Shown here: positions 11,527 through 19,469 of the stretch, piece after piece
Layout: every line of letters begins with the position of its first letter
How positions within the stretch are numbered: the first letter of the stretch is position 1
Assembly: GCA_021604605.1 (NCBI GenBank)
Contig: BQJH01000021.1
Span: 1-20,461 of the forward strand
Length of the DNA stretch: 20,461 nucleotides
DNA from: Hyphococcus sp.
GTDB taxonomy: Bacteria > Pseudomonadota > Alphaproteobacteria > Caulobacterales > Parvularculaceae
Direction: 5' to 3'
The notes under the pieces: generated by a model
What the model was told of the DNA's origin: nothing
The model's input: only the letters and a program-made list of their open reading frames with translations
Database searches by the model: none
Translations under genes and position numbers: made by a program

Positions 11527-11898
11527 ATGCCGACGATCCAACAGTTAATCCGCAAGCCGCGGAAACCAAAGCGCCGCATCAACAAGGTGCCCGCGCTGGA
11601 AGCCAACCCGCAAAAGCGGGGTGTCTGCACGCGCGTTTACACCACGACGCCAAAGAAACCGAACTCAGCGCTACGTAAGGTTGCGAAGATCCGGTTGACC
11701 AATGGCTTTGAGGTGATTGGTTACATTCCAGGTGAGGGCCACAACCTTCAAGAGCACTCAGTTGTGCTGATCCGCGGCGGCCGTGTGAAAGACCTTCCTG
11801 GCGTGCGTTATCACATCGTTCGCGGCGTTCTCGATACGCAGGGCGTTAAAGATCGTAAGCAGCGTCGTTCGAAATACGGCGCCAAGCGTCCGAAATAG
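11527..11898 (+). CDS. rpsL: 30S ribosomal protein S12
   Basis: A 123-residue S12, the decoding-centre protein of the small subunit, at the family's usual length. The signature TTPKKPNSALRK is at about 40-51 and GGRVKDLPGVRYH at about 84-96. Lys43, Lys44 and Lys88 (equivalent to E. coli K42, K43 and K87) are all wild type, so no classical streptomycin-resistance change is present. Asp89, the residue methylthiolated by RimO in some bacteria, is conserved. The ATG at 11527 has AGGAG five bases upstream, embedded in a palindrome. It is the first gene of the str operon, and rpsG follows after 11 nt. Confidence 0.98.
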   Translation: MPTIQQLIRKPRKPKRRINKVPALEANPQKRGVCTRVYTTTPKKPNSALRKVAKIRLTNGFEVIGYIPGEGHNLQEHSVVLIRGGRVKDLPGVRYHIVRGVLDTQGVKDRKQRRSKYGAKRPK

Positions 11899-11909
11899 GG
11901 TAGAGAGCA

Positions 11910-12380
11910 ATGTCAAGACGTCACCGCGCAGAGAAACGCGTTATCCACCCGGACCCCAAGTTCGGCGACAAGACGCTGTCGAAGTTCATGAACTACGTCA
12001 TGATCGACGGTAAAAAGTCAGCCGCTGAAAAGATTGTCTATGGCGCTTTGGACCGCGTCGAGGAAAAGCTTCGCCGTCAGCCTGTCGAGCTCTTTAAAGA
12101 GGCGCTTGATAACGTGACGCCAGCTCTTGAGGTTCGTTCTCGCCGTGTTGGTGGTGCGACTTATCAGGTGCCGGTTGAAGTTCGCCCTGACCGTAAGCAA
12201 GCATTGGCGATGCGCTGGATTATTAATGCGGCACGCTCACGCAACGAAACAACGATGGTGGACAAGCTGTCGAACGAAATTATGGACGCTGCTCAGAACC
12301 GCGGCGCCGCTGTTAAAAAACGCGAAGACACACACCGGATGGCTGAGGCCAACCGCGCGTTCTCGCATTACCGTTGGTAA
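11910..12380 (+). CDS. rpsG: 30S ribosomal protein S7
   Basis: A 156-residue S7, the primary 16S rRNA binding protein that nucleates the 30S head. Typical segments are MSRRHRAEKR at the start, VGGATYQVPVEVRPDR at about 80-95, and a C-terminus ending AFSHYRW, with length normal for the family. The ATG at 11910 lies only 11 nt after the rpsL stop, preceded by a weak GAGAG. In E. coli S7 represses its own operon by binding the about 100-nt rpsL-rpsG spacer. Here the spacer is far too short for that structure, so any feedback must use another site. fusA follows after 27 nt. Confidence 0.98.
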   Translation: MSRRHRAEKRVIHPDPKFGDKTLSKFMNYVMIDGKKSAAEKIVYGALDRVEEKLRRQPVELFKEALDNVTPALEVRSRRVGGATYQVPVEVRPDRKQALAMRWIINAARSRNETTMVDKLSNEIMDAAQNRGAAVKKREDTHRMAEANRAFSHYRW

Positions 12381-12407
12381 CTGGAAAAAGTAGAAGGCTC
12401 GCAAGTC

Positions 12408-14486
12408 ATGTCGCGCACGCATAAAATTGAGGACTACCGTAACTTCGGTATCATGGCGCATATCGACGCTGGTAAAACCACGACGACTGAGCGCGTTCTC
12501 TATTACACAGGTAAAAGCCACAAGATTGGCGAAGTTCATGATGGCGCCGCCACAATGGACTGGATGGAGCAGGAGCAGGAGCGGGGTATCACGATTACTT
12601 CTGCTGCGACGACGACATTCTGGAATGAAAAACGCCTGAACATCATCGACACGCCTGGGCACGTTGACTTCACCATTGAGGTTGAGCGTTCATTGCGCGT
12701 ACTCGACGGCGCTGTGGCGTTGTTGGATGCAAATGCTGGCGTTGAGCCTCAGACTGAAACCGTTTGGCGTCAGGGCGATAAGTACCGTGTGCCGCGGATG
12801 TTCTTCATCAACAAGATGGATAAGATCGGCGCTGACTTCTATTATTCTGTCGATACGATCCACAAGCGCTTGGCGGCGAAGACGGTTGTTCTGCAGCTGC
12901 CAATCGGCGCGGAGAATAACTTCAAAGGTGTTGTCGATCTTCTGAAAATGAAGGCGATCATCTGGGAAGAAGAATCTCTTGGTGCGAAATTCCATGAAGC
13001 GGAAATTCCAGAGGATCTCGCTGCCAAAGCGGCTGAGTATCGCGAGCAAATGATCGAGACCGTCGTTGAGATGGACGAGGCCGTAATGGAGGCTTACCTC
13101 GAAGGTGAGGAGCCTGATGAGGCGACAATCAAACGTCTTATCCGCCTTGGCACCTGCCGGGTTGATTTCCACCCTGTGCTTTGTGGTTCTGCATTTAAGA
13201 ACAAGGGCGTTCAGCCGATGCTGGATGCTGTTGTCGACTACCTGCCGAGCCCGGTTGAAGTTCCTTCTATTAAAGGCGTATTGCCGGATAGTGACGAGGA
13301 AGTTGTTCGTAAGTCTTCTGATGATGAACCGCTTTCCATGCTCGCTTTCAAGGTGATGAACGACCCATTTGTGGGCTCGCTGACTTTCTGCCGGATCTAC
13401 TCCGGTAAGCTTGAGGCGGGTACGCAGGTTATGAACACCGTTAAAGGCAAGAAAGAGCGCGTTGGCCGGATGCTGGAAATGCATTCCAACAGCCGTGAAG
13501 AGATCAAAGAGGCTCATGCGGGCGACATCATCGCGATCGTTGGTCTTAAAGACACGACCACGGGTGACACGCTTTGTGACAGTCAAAACCCTGTCGTTCT
13601 TGAGCGTATGGAATTCCCTGAGCCGGTGATTGAGCTTTCTGTTGAGCCAAAAACAAAAGCTGACCAGGAAAAAATGGGCATCGCGCTGCAGCGTCTTGCA
13701 GCTGAAGATCCATCTTTCCGTGTTTCTTCTGACGAAGAGTCCGGTCAGACGATCATCAAAGGGATGGGCGAGCTTCACCTCGACATTCTTGTTGATCGCA
13801 TGCACCGCGAATTTAAAGTCGAAGCAAATATCGGCCAGCCAAAAGTGGCTTATCGCGAGACAATTACGCGCGAAGCAAACATTGATTACACCCACAAGAA
13901 ACAATCTGGTGGTTCTGGTCAGTTTGCGCGTATCAAGATGAACGTTATCCCAACGGAGCCGGGCGAAGGCTATTCGTTTGAAAGCAAGATTGTTGGTGGT
14001 TCGATCCCGAAGGAATATATTCCGGGTGTTGAGAAGGGCATCAACTCGATCCGTGAAACGGGCCTGTTGGTTGGCTTCCCGATCCTTGATTTCAAAGTTG
14101 AGCTTTATGACGGCGCTTTCCACGATGTGGACAGTTCGGTCCTGGCCTTTGAGATCGCGGCGCGTGCTGCTCTGCGTGAAAACAAGGGCGAGCTTGGCCT
14201 GGCGCTGCTTGAGCCTGTCATGAAGGTCGAAGTTGTGACGCCTGAAGAATATACCGGAACGGTGATCGGTGATTTGAATTCACGACGCGGCCAGATCCAG
14301 GAACAGGAAATGCGCGGCAATGCGAATGTGGTTCACGCCATGGTGCCGCTGGCGAATATGTTCGGTTATGTGAACAATCTTCGTTCGGCAACGCAAGGGC
14401 GTGCTCAGTATACAATGCAGTTTGATCATTATGATCGTGTGCCGAAAGCTGTAGAAGAAGAAGTGAAGGCCAAATTGGCTGGATAA
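12408..14486 (+). CDS. fusA: Translation elongation factor G
   Basis: A 692-residue EF-G, the GTPase that drives ribosomal translocation and, with RRF, recycling. GTP-binding motifs are AHIDAGKTT (17-25, P-loop), the switch I end ERGITITSA, DTPGH (81-85, with the catalytic His) and NKMD (135-138). The SAF motif lies in GSAFKNKG. The later domains II-V are present and complete, including GSGQFARIKMNV and the C-terminal HYDRVPKAVEEEVKAKLAG. AGAAGG (12392-12397) lies about ten bases before the ATG. It is the third gene of the str operon, between rpsG and tuf. Length and motifs argue for the canonical housekeeping form, not a FusA2-type or Tet-protection paralogue. Confidence 0.98.
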   Translation: MSRTHKIEDYRNFGIMAHIDAGKTTTTERVLYYTGKSHKIGEVHDGAATMDWMEQEQERGITITSAATTTFWNEKRLNIIDTPGHVDFTIEVERSLRVLDGAVALLDANAGVEPQTETVWRQGDKYRVPRMFFINKMDKIGADFYYSVDTIHKRLAAKTVVLQLPIGAENNFKGVVDLLKMKAIIWEEESLGAKFHEAEIPEDLAAKAAEYREQMIETVVEMDEAVMEAYLEGEEPDEATIKRLIRLGTCRVDFHPVLCGSAFKNKGVQPMLDAVVDYLPSPVEVPSIKGVLPDSDEEVVRKSSDDEPLSMLAFKVMNDPFVGSLTFCRIYSGKLEAGTQVMNTVKGKKERVGRMLEMHSNSREEIKEAHAGDIIAIVGLKDTTTGDTLCDSQNPVVLERMEFPEPVIELSVEPKTKADQEKMGIALQRLAAEDPSFRVSSDEESGQTIIKGMGELHLDILVDRMHREFKVEANIGQPKVAYRETITREANIDYTHKKQSGGSGQFARIKMNVIPTEPGEGYSFESKIVGGSIPKEYIPGVEKGINSIRETGLLVGFPILDFKVELYDGAFHDVDSSVLAFEIAARAALRENKGELGLALLEPVMKVEVVTPEEYTGTVIGDLNSRRGQIQEQEMRGNANVVHAMVPLANMFGYVNNLRSATQGRAQYTMQFDHYDRVPKAVEEEVKAKLAG

Positions 14487-14561
14487 GCCAGCTACTTTAG
14501 TGGATCGCCCAAGGCGGGCGGCAATATTAACGACAGTCGTCAAGAGACGGAGAGAAGTGAA

Positions 14562-15737
14562 ATGTCGAAGGAAAAGTTTGAACGCAATAAACCGCATGCC
14601 AATGTCGGCACGATTGGTCACGTTGACCATGGTAAGACGACTCTGACGGCAGCGATCACGAAGTATTTCGGCGATTTCAAAGCCTATGATGAGATCGATG
14701 GTGCGCCAGAAGAAAAAGCGCGTGGCATCACCATCTCAACGGCTCACGTCGAATATGAAACTGAAGCTCGTCACTACGCACACGTCGACTGCCCAGGTCA
14801 CGCTGACTATGTGAAGAACATGATCACGGGCGCCGCGCAGATGGACGGTGCGATCCTGGTTGTGAACGCTGCTGACGGCCCAATGCCACAGACACGTGAG
14901 CACATCTTGTTGGCGCGCCAGGTTGGTGTTCCGGCTCTTGTTGTTTACATGAACAAAGTCGATCAGGTTGACGACGAAGAGTTGCTTGAGCTCGTTGAAA
15001 TGGAAGTTCGTGAACTTCTTTCTTCATACGAATTCCCGGGCGACGATATTCCGATCATCAAAGGTTCGGCCCTGAAAGCTATGGAAGGCACTGACCCTGA
15101 CATTGGCGAGAACTCAATTAAAGAGCTTATGAAAGCTGTTGACGAGTATATCCCAACGCCAGAGCGTCCAGTTGACCAGCCATTCCTGTTGCCAATCGAA
15201 GACGTTTTCTCAATCTCTGGTCGTGGTACAGTTGTGACTGGCCGTGTTGAGCGCGGTGTTGTGAATGTTGGCGACGAACTTGAGATCGTTGGCGTTAAAG
15301 ACACGCAGAAAACAACCTGCACAGGCGTTGAAATGTTCCGCAAGCTGCTTGATCGCGGTGAAGCTGGTGACAATGTTGGTGTTCTTCTTCGCGGTATCGA
15401 CCGTGAAGCTGTTGAGCGTGGTCAGGTTCTTTGTAAGCCGGGTTCTGTTACGCCGCACACGAAGTTCGTTGCTGAGGCATACATCCTGACAAAAGAAGAA
15501 GGTGGCCGTCACACGCCATTCTTTGGCAACTACCGCCCACAATTCTACTTCCGTACGACTGACGTGACCGGTGTTGTTACGCTCAAAGAAGGCACGGAAA
15601 TGGTTATGCCAGGCGATAATGCTGAGTTGAATGTTGAGCTCATCGTGCCGATTGCGATGGAAGAAAAACTTCGCTTTGCTATTCGTGAAGGTGGCCGCAC
15701 AGTCGGTGCTGGCATCGTATCGAAGATTATCGAGTAG
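14562..15737 (+). CDS. tuf: Translation elongation factor Tu
   Basis: A 391-residue EF-Tu, which delivers aminoacyl-tRNA to the ribosome. G motifs are GHVDHGKTT (19-27), DCPGH (76-80, with the catalytic His80) and NKVD (131-134), with the SALKA element later. Domains II and III are complete and end GAGIVSKIIE. GGAG at 14549-14552 is nine bases before the ATG. Codon use leans towards T-ending codons and CCA for proline (12 of 20 prolines by my count), as expected of a very highly expressed gene. Many alphaproteobacteria have a second tuf elsewhere; only this one is in view. The 75-nt fusA-tuf spacer contains a small hairpin (CGCCC/GGGCG, 14506-14520) and no clear promoter. A terminator-like hairpin follows. 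Confidence 0.98.
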   Translation: MSKEKFERNKPHANVGTIGHVDHGKTTLTAAITKYFGDFKAYDEIDGAPEEKARGITISTAHVEYETEARHYAHVDCPGHADYVKNMITGAAQMDGAILVVNAADGPMPQTREHILLARQVGVPALVVYMNKVDQVDDEELLELVEMEVRELLSSYEFPGDDIPIIKGSALKAMEGTDPDIGENSIKELMKAVDEYIPTPERPVDQPFLLPIEDVFSISGRGTVVTGRVERGVVNVGDELEIVGVKDTQKTTCTGVEMFRKLLDRGEAGDNVGVLLRGIDREAVERGQVLCKPGSVTPHTKFVAEAYILTKEEGGRHTPFFGNYRPQFYFRTTDVTGVVTLKEGTEMVMPGDNAELNVELIVPIAMEEKLRFAIREGGRTVGAGIVSKIIE

Positions 15738-15751
15738 ACTAAAAATTAGAG

Positions 15752-15781
15752 CGCGGATCGGGGTTGCCCGGTCCGCGTTTT
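15752..15781 (+). terminator. Terminator or attenuator between tuf and rpsJ
   Basis: An 11-bp stem (CGCGGATCGGG at 15752-15762, CCCGGTCCGCG at 15767-15777, one G-T wobble) has a GTTG loop and is followed immediately by four T residues (15778-15781). The A-rich run before it could extend the signal. The T tail is short, so read-through into the S10 operon is likely. It marks the str / S10 operon boundary. No convincing S10 promoter was seen in the remaining 44 nt. Confidence 0.65.
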
Positions 15782-15825
15782 CGACTCTGAATTTGGACTA
15801 GAAACACGGACGAAGCGTTAGACCT

Positions 15826-16137
15826 ATGCAACAGAATATCCGCATCCGGCTGAAAGCGTTTGACCATCGCGTACTCGACGCTTCGACGATCGAGATCGTG
15901 AATACGGCAAAACGCACAGGCGCCAATGTGCGCGGGCCTATCCCGCTGCCAACACGTATTGAGCGTTACACCGTGAACCGGTCACCGCATGTAAACAAAA
16001 AATCTCGCGAACAATTCGAGATGCGCACGCACAAGCGGATGCTCGATATTGTTGACCCGACCCCGCAGACTGTTGATGCGCTGATGAAGCTTGACTTGTC
16101 AGCTGGCGTCGACGTCGAAATCAAGCTTGGCGCATAG
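15826..16137 (+). CDS. rpsJ: 30S ribosomal protein S10
   Basis: A 103-residue S10 (NusE), a 30S head protein that also joins the NusB-containing antitermination complex and links to NusG. The recognisable stretches are NIRIRLKAFDHRVLD at the start, GPIPLPTRIERYTVNRSPHVNKKSREQFE in the middle, and the C-terminal DLSAGVDVEIKLGA. Length is normal. The ribosome binding site is weak: GGA is about 15 bases upstream of the ATG at 15826. It is the first gene of the S10 operon, 88 nt after tuf. E. coli carries a long L4-responsive leader here; this spacer is about half that length and holds only one strong hairpin. Confidence 0.98.
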   Translation: MQQNIRIRLKAFDHRVLDASTIEIVNTAKRTGANVRGPIPLPTRIERYTVNRSPHVNKKSREQFEMRTHKRMLDIVDPTPQTVDALMKLDLSAGVDVEIKLGA

Positions 16138-16145
16138 GAGTACTC

Positions 16146-17006
16146 ATGATGCGCACCGGATTAATTGCAAAAAAGATGGGTATGACCCGCATCTACACAG
16201 AGGGCGGCGATCATGTGCCGGTCACTGTTGTTCAGATGGAAAAATGCCAGGTTGTCGCGCAGCGCACGGCAGAGAAGAACGGCTATGATGCCGTTCAGCT
16301 CGGCGCTGGCGTGAAGAAAGCAAAGCGCGTGAACAAGGCCGATCGCGGCCAGTTCGCCAAAGCCAACGTGGAGCCAAAAGCGAAAGTCGCTGAGTTCCGC
16401 GTTGCTGCAGAGAACATGATTGATGTTGGCGAAGAGCTGACGGCAGACCATTACTTCGAAGGCCAGTATATCGACGTAACGGGCACATCGATCGGTAAAG
16501 GTTTTGCGGGCGCTATGAAGCGGCATAATTTTGGTGGCTTGCGCGCCACGCACGGTGTTTCGATCTCTCACCGTTCGCATGGTTCAACAGGTCAGTGCCA
16601 GGATCCCGGTAAGGTTTTCAAAGGCAAGAAAATGGCCGGCCATATGGGCGCTACACGCGTTACGACACAAAATCTACAGGTTGTTAAAACCGACGCCGAC
16701 CGTGGTTTGATTTTGATTAAAGGCGCTGTGCCCGGACCTAAAGGCGGTTGGGTCTTCATCAAGGATGCTGTGAAGAAGCCGACGCCGGAAAATGTCATTT
16801 TGCCGGGAGCATTGAAGTCTGCTGGCGAAGAAGCAAAGCGTCTGGCGGAAGAAGCTGCAGCCCAAGCGGCTGCAGAAGAAGCGGCAGCGGCGCAAGCGGC
16901 TCGCGAAGAACAATTGGCGCAACAGGCGGCAGCTCAGGATGAGGCTGACAAGTCTATCGAAGCTGACGCAAAAGATGCGCCTAAAGGAGACGGCGATGAA
17001 AGCTGA
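16146..17006 (+). CDS. rplC: 50S ribosomal protein L3 with long acidic C-terminal tail
   Basis: L3 helps assemble the 50S subunit and reaches the peptidyl-transferase centre. Core motifs are MRTGLIAKKMGMTR, RHNFGGLRATHGVS (about 126-139) and GSTGQCQDPGKVFKGKKMAGHMG (about 146-168). The latter carries Gln150, the glutamine methylated by PrmB in E. coli. At 286 residues it is longer than the usual 205-240. Residues from about 227 to the end are an Ala/Glu/Gln-rich helical or coiled-coil tail with low-complexity repeats and net negative charge, unlike the basic core. Two starts are adjacent (16146 and 16149); AGGAG at 16136-16140 overlaps the rpsJ stop and suits either. The family N-terminus favours 16149. 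The last 11 bases overlap rplD. Confidence 0.97.
   Translation: MMRTGLIAKKMGMTRIYTEGGDHVPVTVVQMEKCQVVAQRTAEKNGYDAVQLGAGVKKAKRVNKADRGQFAKANVEPKAKVAEFRVAAENMIDVGEELTADHYFEGQYIDVTGTSIGKGFAGAMKRHNFGGLRATHGVSISHRSHGSTGQCQDPGKVFKGKKMAGHMGATRVTTQNLQVVKTDADRGLILIKGAVPGPKGGWVFIKDAVKKPTPENVILPGALKSAGEEAKRLAEEAAAQAAAEEAAAAQAAREEQLAQQAAAQDEADKSIEADAKDAPKGDGDES
16983..16990 (+). promoter_or_regulatory. Ribosome binding site that sets the rplD start
   Basis: AAAGGAGA lies five bases before the ATG at 16996, inside the 3' end of rplC. It shows that rplD starts at 16996. The longer in-frame opening from 16939 would read through the rplC tail and add 19 atypical residues. Confidence 0.85.
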
Positions 17007-17613
17007 TGTCATCAAACTTGACGCTGGCAAGGCTGGGTCGATCGATCTCAATGATGAGATTTTTGGGCTAGAGCCGCGCAAAGATATTTTGCACCGTTGT
17101 GTTGTCTATCAACTGGCTAAACGTCAGCAGGGCACGCATAAAGCTAAAGAGCGCGGCGAAGTTACAGCCACGTCGAAAAAGTTCGGCAACCAAAAAGGCA
17201 GCGGCGGCGCTCGCCACGGCAACCGCGCCGCGCCACAGTTTCGTGGTGGCGGTAAAGCACATGGCCCGCGTGTTCGCAGCCATTCTATTGATCTGCCGAA
17301 AAAAGTTCGTCGTCTCGCATTAAAGCATGCGCTTTCCGCCAAACTGGCTGAGGGCTCACTTATCATTATTGATGAAGCGAAGATGAAAGACGCAAAGACG
17401 AAAGCTGTTGCTGACGCTTTCTCTAAACTTTCGCTGAGCAATGCATTGATCGTTGATTCTGAGATTGATGATGGCTTGGGTCTCGCAGCGCGTAACCTGC
17501 CAGGCATCGATATGATCCCGGTGATGGGCGCTAATGTTTACGACATCCTCCGCAAGGAGAAGTTGGTTTTGACGAAAGCGGCCGTCGAAGGTCTGGAGGC
17601 GCGCCTCAAATGA
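16996..17613 (+). CDS. rplD: 50S ribosomal protein L4
   Basis: A 205-residue L4, a 23S rRNA binding protein whose extended loop lines the nascent-peptide exit tunnel. The loop is visible as QKGSGGARHGNRAAPQFRGG followed by GPRVRSHSIDLPKKVRRLALKHALS. The N-terminus MKADVIKLDAGKAGSIDL and the C-terminal LVLTKAAVEGLEARLK are typical of alphaproteobacterial L4. The start at 16996 is set by AAAGGAGA and overlaps the end of rplC by 11 bases. The stop overlaps the rplW start as ATGA. In E. coli and relatives L4 also represses the S10 operon through its leader; there is no evidence that this occurs here. Confidence 0.97.
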   Translation: MKADVIKLDAGKAGSIDLNDEIFGLEPRKDILHRCVVYQLAKRQQGTHKAKERGEVTATSKKFGNQKGSGGARHGNRAAPQFRGGGKAHGPRVRSHSIDLPKKVRRLALKHALSAKLAEGSLIIIDEAKMKDAKTKAVADAFSKLSLSNALIVDSEIDDGLGLAARNLPGIDMIPVMGANVYDILRKEKLVLTKAAVEGLEARLK

Positions 17614-17927
17614 GCAAGAAACTAGATAAACAAGCTGGCCTTGAGGTTCATTACGACACGCTGATTGCGCCTGTCGTGACCGAGAAGTCGACCATCGCGG
17701 CTGAGCACAATCAGGTGGTGTTTTTGACACCGCTGGATGCGACCAAGCCGCAGATCTCCGAGGCTGTGGAATCGCTTTTCAAAGTGAAGGTCAAGGCGGT
17801 CAACACGCTGCGCGTGAAGGGCAAAAACAAACAGTTCCGTGGGCGTCCTTATACGCGCTCAACGGTTAAGAAGGCTGTTGTCACGTTAGAAGAAGGTCAC
17901 GCAATTGACGTGACTACGGGACTATAG
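17610..17927 (+). CDS. rplW: 50S ribosomal protein L23
   Basis: A 105-residue L23, which sits at the polypeptide exit and docks trigger factor and SRP. The diagnostic parts are DTLIAPVVTEKSTIAAEHNQ (about 16-35), AVESLFKVKVKAVNTL and the basic loop GKNKQFRGRPYTRS. About 14 residues (MSKKLDKQAGLEVH) precede the core, a modest N-terminal extension. The start overlaps the rplD stop (ATGA), with GGAGG at 17595-17599 inside rplD, so translational coupling is likely. rplB follows after 15 nt. Confidence 0.97.
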   Translation: MSKKLDKQAGLEVHYDTLIAPVVTEKSTIAAEHNQVVFLTPLDATKPQISEAVESLFKVKVKAVNTLRVKGKNKQFRGRPYTRSTVKKAVVTLEEGHAIDVTTGL

Positions 17928-17942
17928 GACGGATTTTTTCAA

Positions 17943-18785
17943 ATGGCGCTTAGAAAATTCAAACCAACCACGCCATCGCGCCGCCAGCTTGTTCTGGTGG
18001 ATCGCAGTGAGCTTTGGAAAGGCAAGCCGGTTAAATCTTTAACCGAAGGCCTGAAGTCTAAAGCTGGTCGGAACAACACAGGCCGCATTACTATGCGTCG
18101 CCGTGGCGGGGGCGCCAAAAAGACGTATCGCATCGTTGATTTCAAACGTCGTAAGTTTGATATCGAGGCAAAAGTTGAGCGCCTTGAGTATGATCCGAAC
18201 CGCACAGCTTTTATTGCCCTGCTAAAGTATCTTGATGGTGAGCAGGCCTACATCCTGGCGCCGCAACGCATTAAAGCAGGCGACAAGGTCATTGCTGGTG
18301 AGAAGGTTGACGTGAAGCCTGGCAACGCAATGTACCTCAAGAACATTCCTGTTGGTACGATCATCCACAATGTCGAGATGAAGCCGGGTAAGGGCGGTCA
18401 GTTGGCGCGTTCTGCCGGGGCCTATGCTCAGCTGGTTGGTCGCGATAGCGGTATGGGTCAGGTTCGCTTACAGTCTGGCGAAGTTCGTCTTGTGCCGGGT
18501 GATTGCATCGCGACTATTGGCGCGGTCTCTAACCCAGATCACATGAACCAGTCTTTGGCCAAAGCTGGCCGTAATCGTCATAAAGGCAAGCGCCCATCTG
18601 TGCGCGGCGTTGTGATGAACCCGGTTGATCACCCGCATGGTGGTGGTGAAGGCCGCACATCAGGTGGTCGTCATCCTGTGTCTCCTTGGGGCAAGCCAAC
18701 TAAAGGCGCCAAGACCCGCAATAAGAAAAAGCCATCAAACAAACTCATCCTTCGCTCGCGTCATGCGCGCAAGAAAAAACGTTAA
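17943..18785 (+). CDS. rplB: 50S ribosomal protein L2
   Basis: A 280-residue L2, a primary 23S rRNA binder needed for subunit association and peptidyl-transferase assembly. It starts MALRKFKPTTPSRRQ and includes RRRGGGAKKTYRIVDFKR (about 52-69). VMNPVDHPHGGGEGR (about 224-238) carries His230, equivalent to E. coli H229. It ends in a basic RSRHARKKKR tail. Length is normal. GGA at 17931-17933 is nine bases before the ATG, with a T6 run between them. It lies between rplW and rpsS in standard S10 order. Confidence 0.98.
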   Translation: MALRKFKPTTPSRRQLVLVDRSELWKGKPVKSLTEGLKSKAGRNNTGRITMRRRGGGAKKTYRIVDFKRRKFDIEAKVERLEYDPNRTAFIALLKYLDGEQAYILAPQRIKAGDKVIAGEKVDVKPGNAMYLKNIPVGTIIHNVEMKPGKGGQLARSAGAYAQLVGRDSGMGQVRLQSGEVRLVPGDCIATIGAVSNPDHMNQSLAKAGRNRHKGKRPSVRGVVMNPVDHPHGGGEGRTSGGRHPVSPWGKPTKGAKTRNKKKPSNKLILRSRHARKKKR

Positions 18786-18807
18786 TTAAAGGACGCTGGA
18801 GAAACTT

Positions 18808-19086
18808 ATGCCACGCTCCGTATGGAAAGGCCCGTTCGTCGATCGCTATCTGCTTAAGAAGGCAGAAGAAGCAGGCGACGGTAAACATAAAGGCGGGATC
18901 AAAACCTGGTCGCGTCGTTCAACGATCTTGCCGCAATTCGTTGGCCAGACGTTTAATGTTTATAATGGGCACAAATTTATTCCCGTTCATGTCACTGAAG
19001 ACATGGTCGGTCACAAGCTCGGCGAGTTCTCTCCAACCCGGACCTATTTCGGTCATGGGGCGGATAAAAAGGCGCGGAGAAAATAA
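18808..19086 (+). CDS. rpsS: 30S ribosomal protein S19
   Basis: A 92-residue S19, which with S13 contacts the A- and P-site tRNA side of the 30S head. Characteristic motifs are PRSVWKGPFVD, TWSRRSTILPQFVGQTF (about 32-48) and YNGHKFIPVHVTEDMVGHKL, then GEFSPTRTYFGH. Length is standard. GGAG at 18798-18801 is six bases upstream of the ATG. rplV begins two bases after the stop. Confidence 0.98.
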   Translation: MPRSVWKGPFVDRYLLKKAEEAGDGKHKGGIKTWSRRSTILPQFVGQTFNVYNGHKFIPVHVTEDMVGHKLGEFSPTRTYFGHGADKKARRK

Positions 19087-19088
19087 TC

Positions 19089-19469
19089 ATGGGTCAGAAA
19101 AAAAATCCACGTCGCATGGATGACAACCAAGCCATGGCTAAAGGTGCGAATATCCGTATTTCACCTCAGAAGCTGAATCTGGTTGCTCAGTCTATTCGCG
19201 GTATGAAAGCTGAAAAAGCGTTGGCGGAATTGACATTCTCTCGCAAGCGCATCGCCAAGGATGTCAAAAAGGTTCTGGAAAGCGCGATTGCAAATGCTGA
19301 GAACAACCATGGCCTCGACATTGATGCGTTGGTCGTTGACCGGGCGTTTGTTGGCAAGAACATGGTGATGAAGCGCTGGCGCGCCCGCGCCCGTGGTCGG
19401 ACCGGAAAAATTCTGAAGCCGTTCGCAGAAATTACGATTGTCGTTAAAGAAGTTCAGGAGGCCGCATAA
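19089..19469 (+). CDS. rplV: 50S ribosomal protein L22
   Basis: A 126-residue L22, which spans the 50S subunit and places a beta-hairpin in the exit tunnel. Family features are the core start IRISPQKLNLVAQSIRG (about 22-38) and the NAENNHGLDIDALVV stretch. The hairpin region KRWRARARGRTGKILKPFAEITIVV (about 94-118) has no insertion or deletion of the macrolide-resistance kind that I can see. The N-terminal MGQKKNPRRMDDNQ precedes the core. GGAG at 19076-19079, inside rpsS, is nine bases upstream. The stop overlaps the rpsC start by one base (TAATG). Confidence 0.97.
   Translation: MGQKKNPRRMDDNQAMAKGANIRISPQKLNLVAQSIRGMKAEKALAELTFSRKRIAKDVKKVLESAIANAENNHGLDIDALVVDRAFVGKNMVMKRWRARARGRTGKILKPFAEITIVVKEVQEAA

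Noticed and set aside
12690..14123. A 477-codon open frame antisense to fusA
   Set aside because: It lies wholly within a perfectly conserved EF-G gene, has no recognisable domain and reflects codon bias of the opposite strand.
14501..14529. Possible promoter before tuf (TGGATC, 17 nt, ATATTA)
   Set aside because: Both boxes match poorly and the spacer is a GC-rich hairpin; co-transcription with fusA is the simpler reading.
15794..15825. Possible S10 promoter with TTGGAC as -35
   Set aside because: No acceptable -10 at 16-18 nt, and there would be almost no leader before the rpsJ start.
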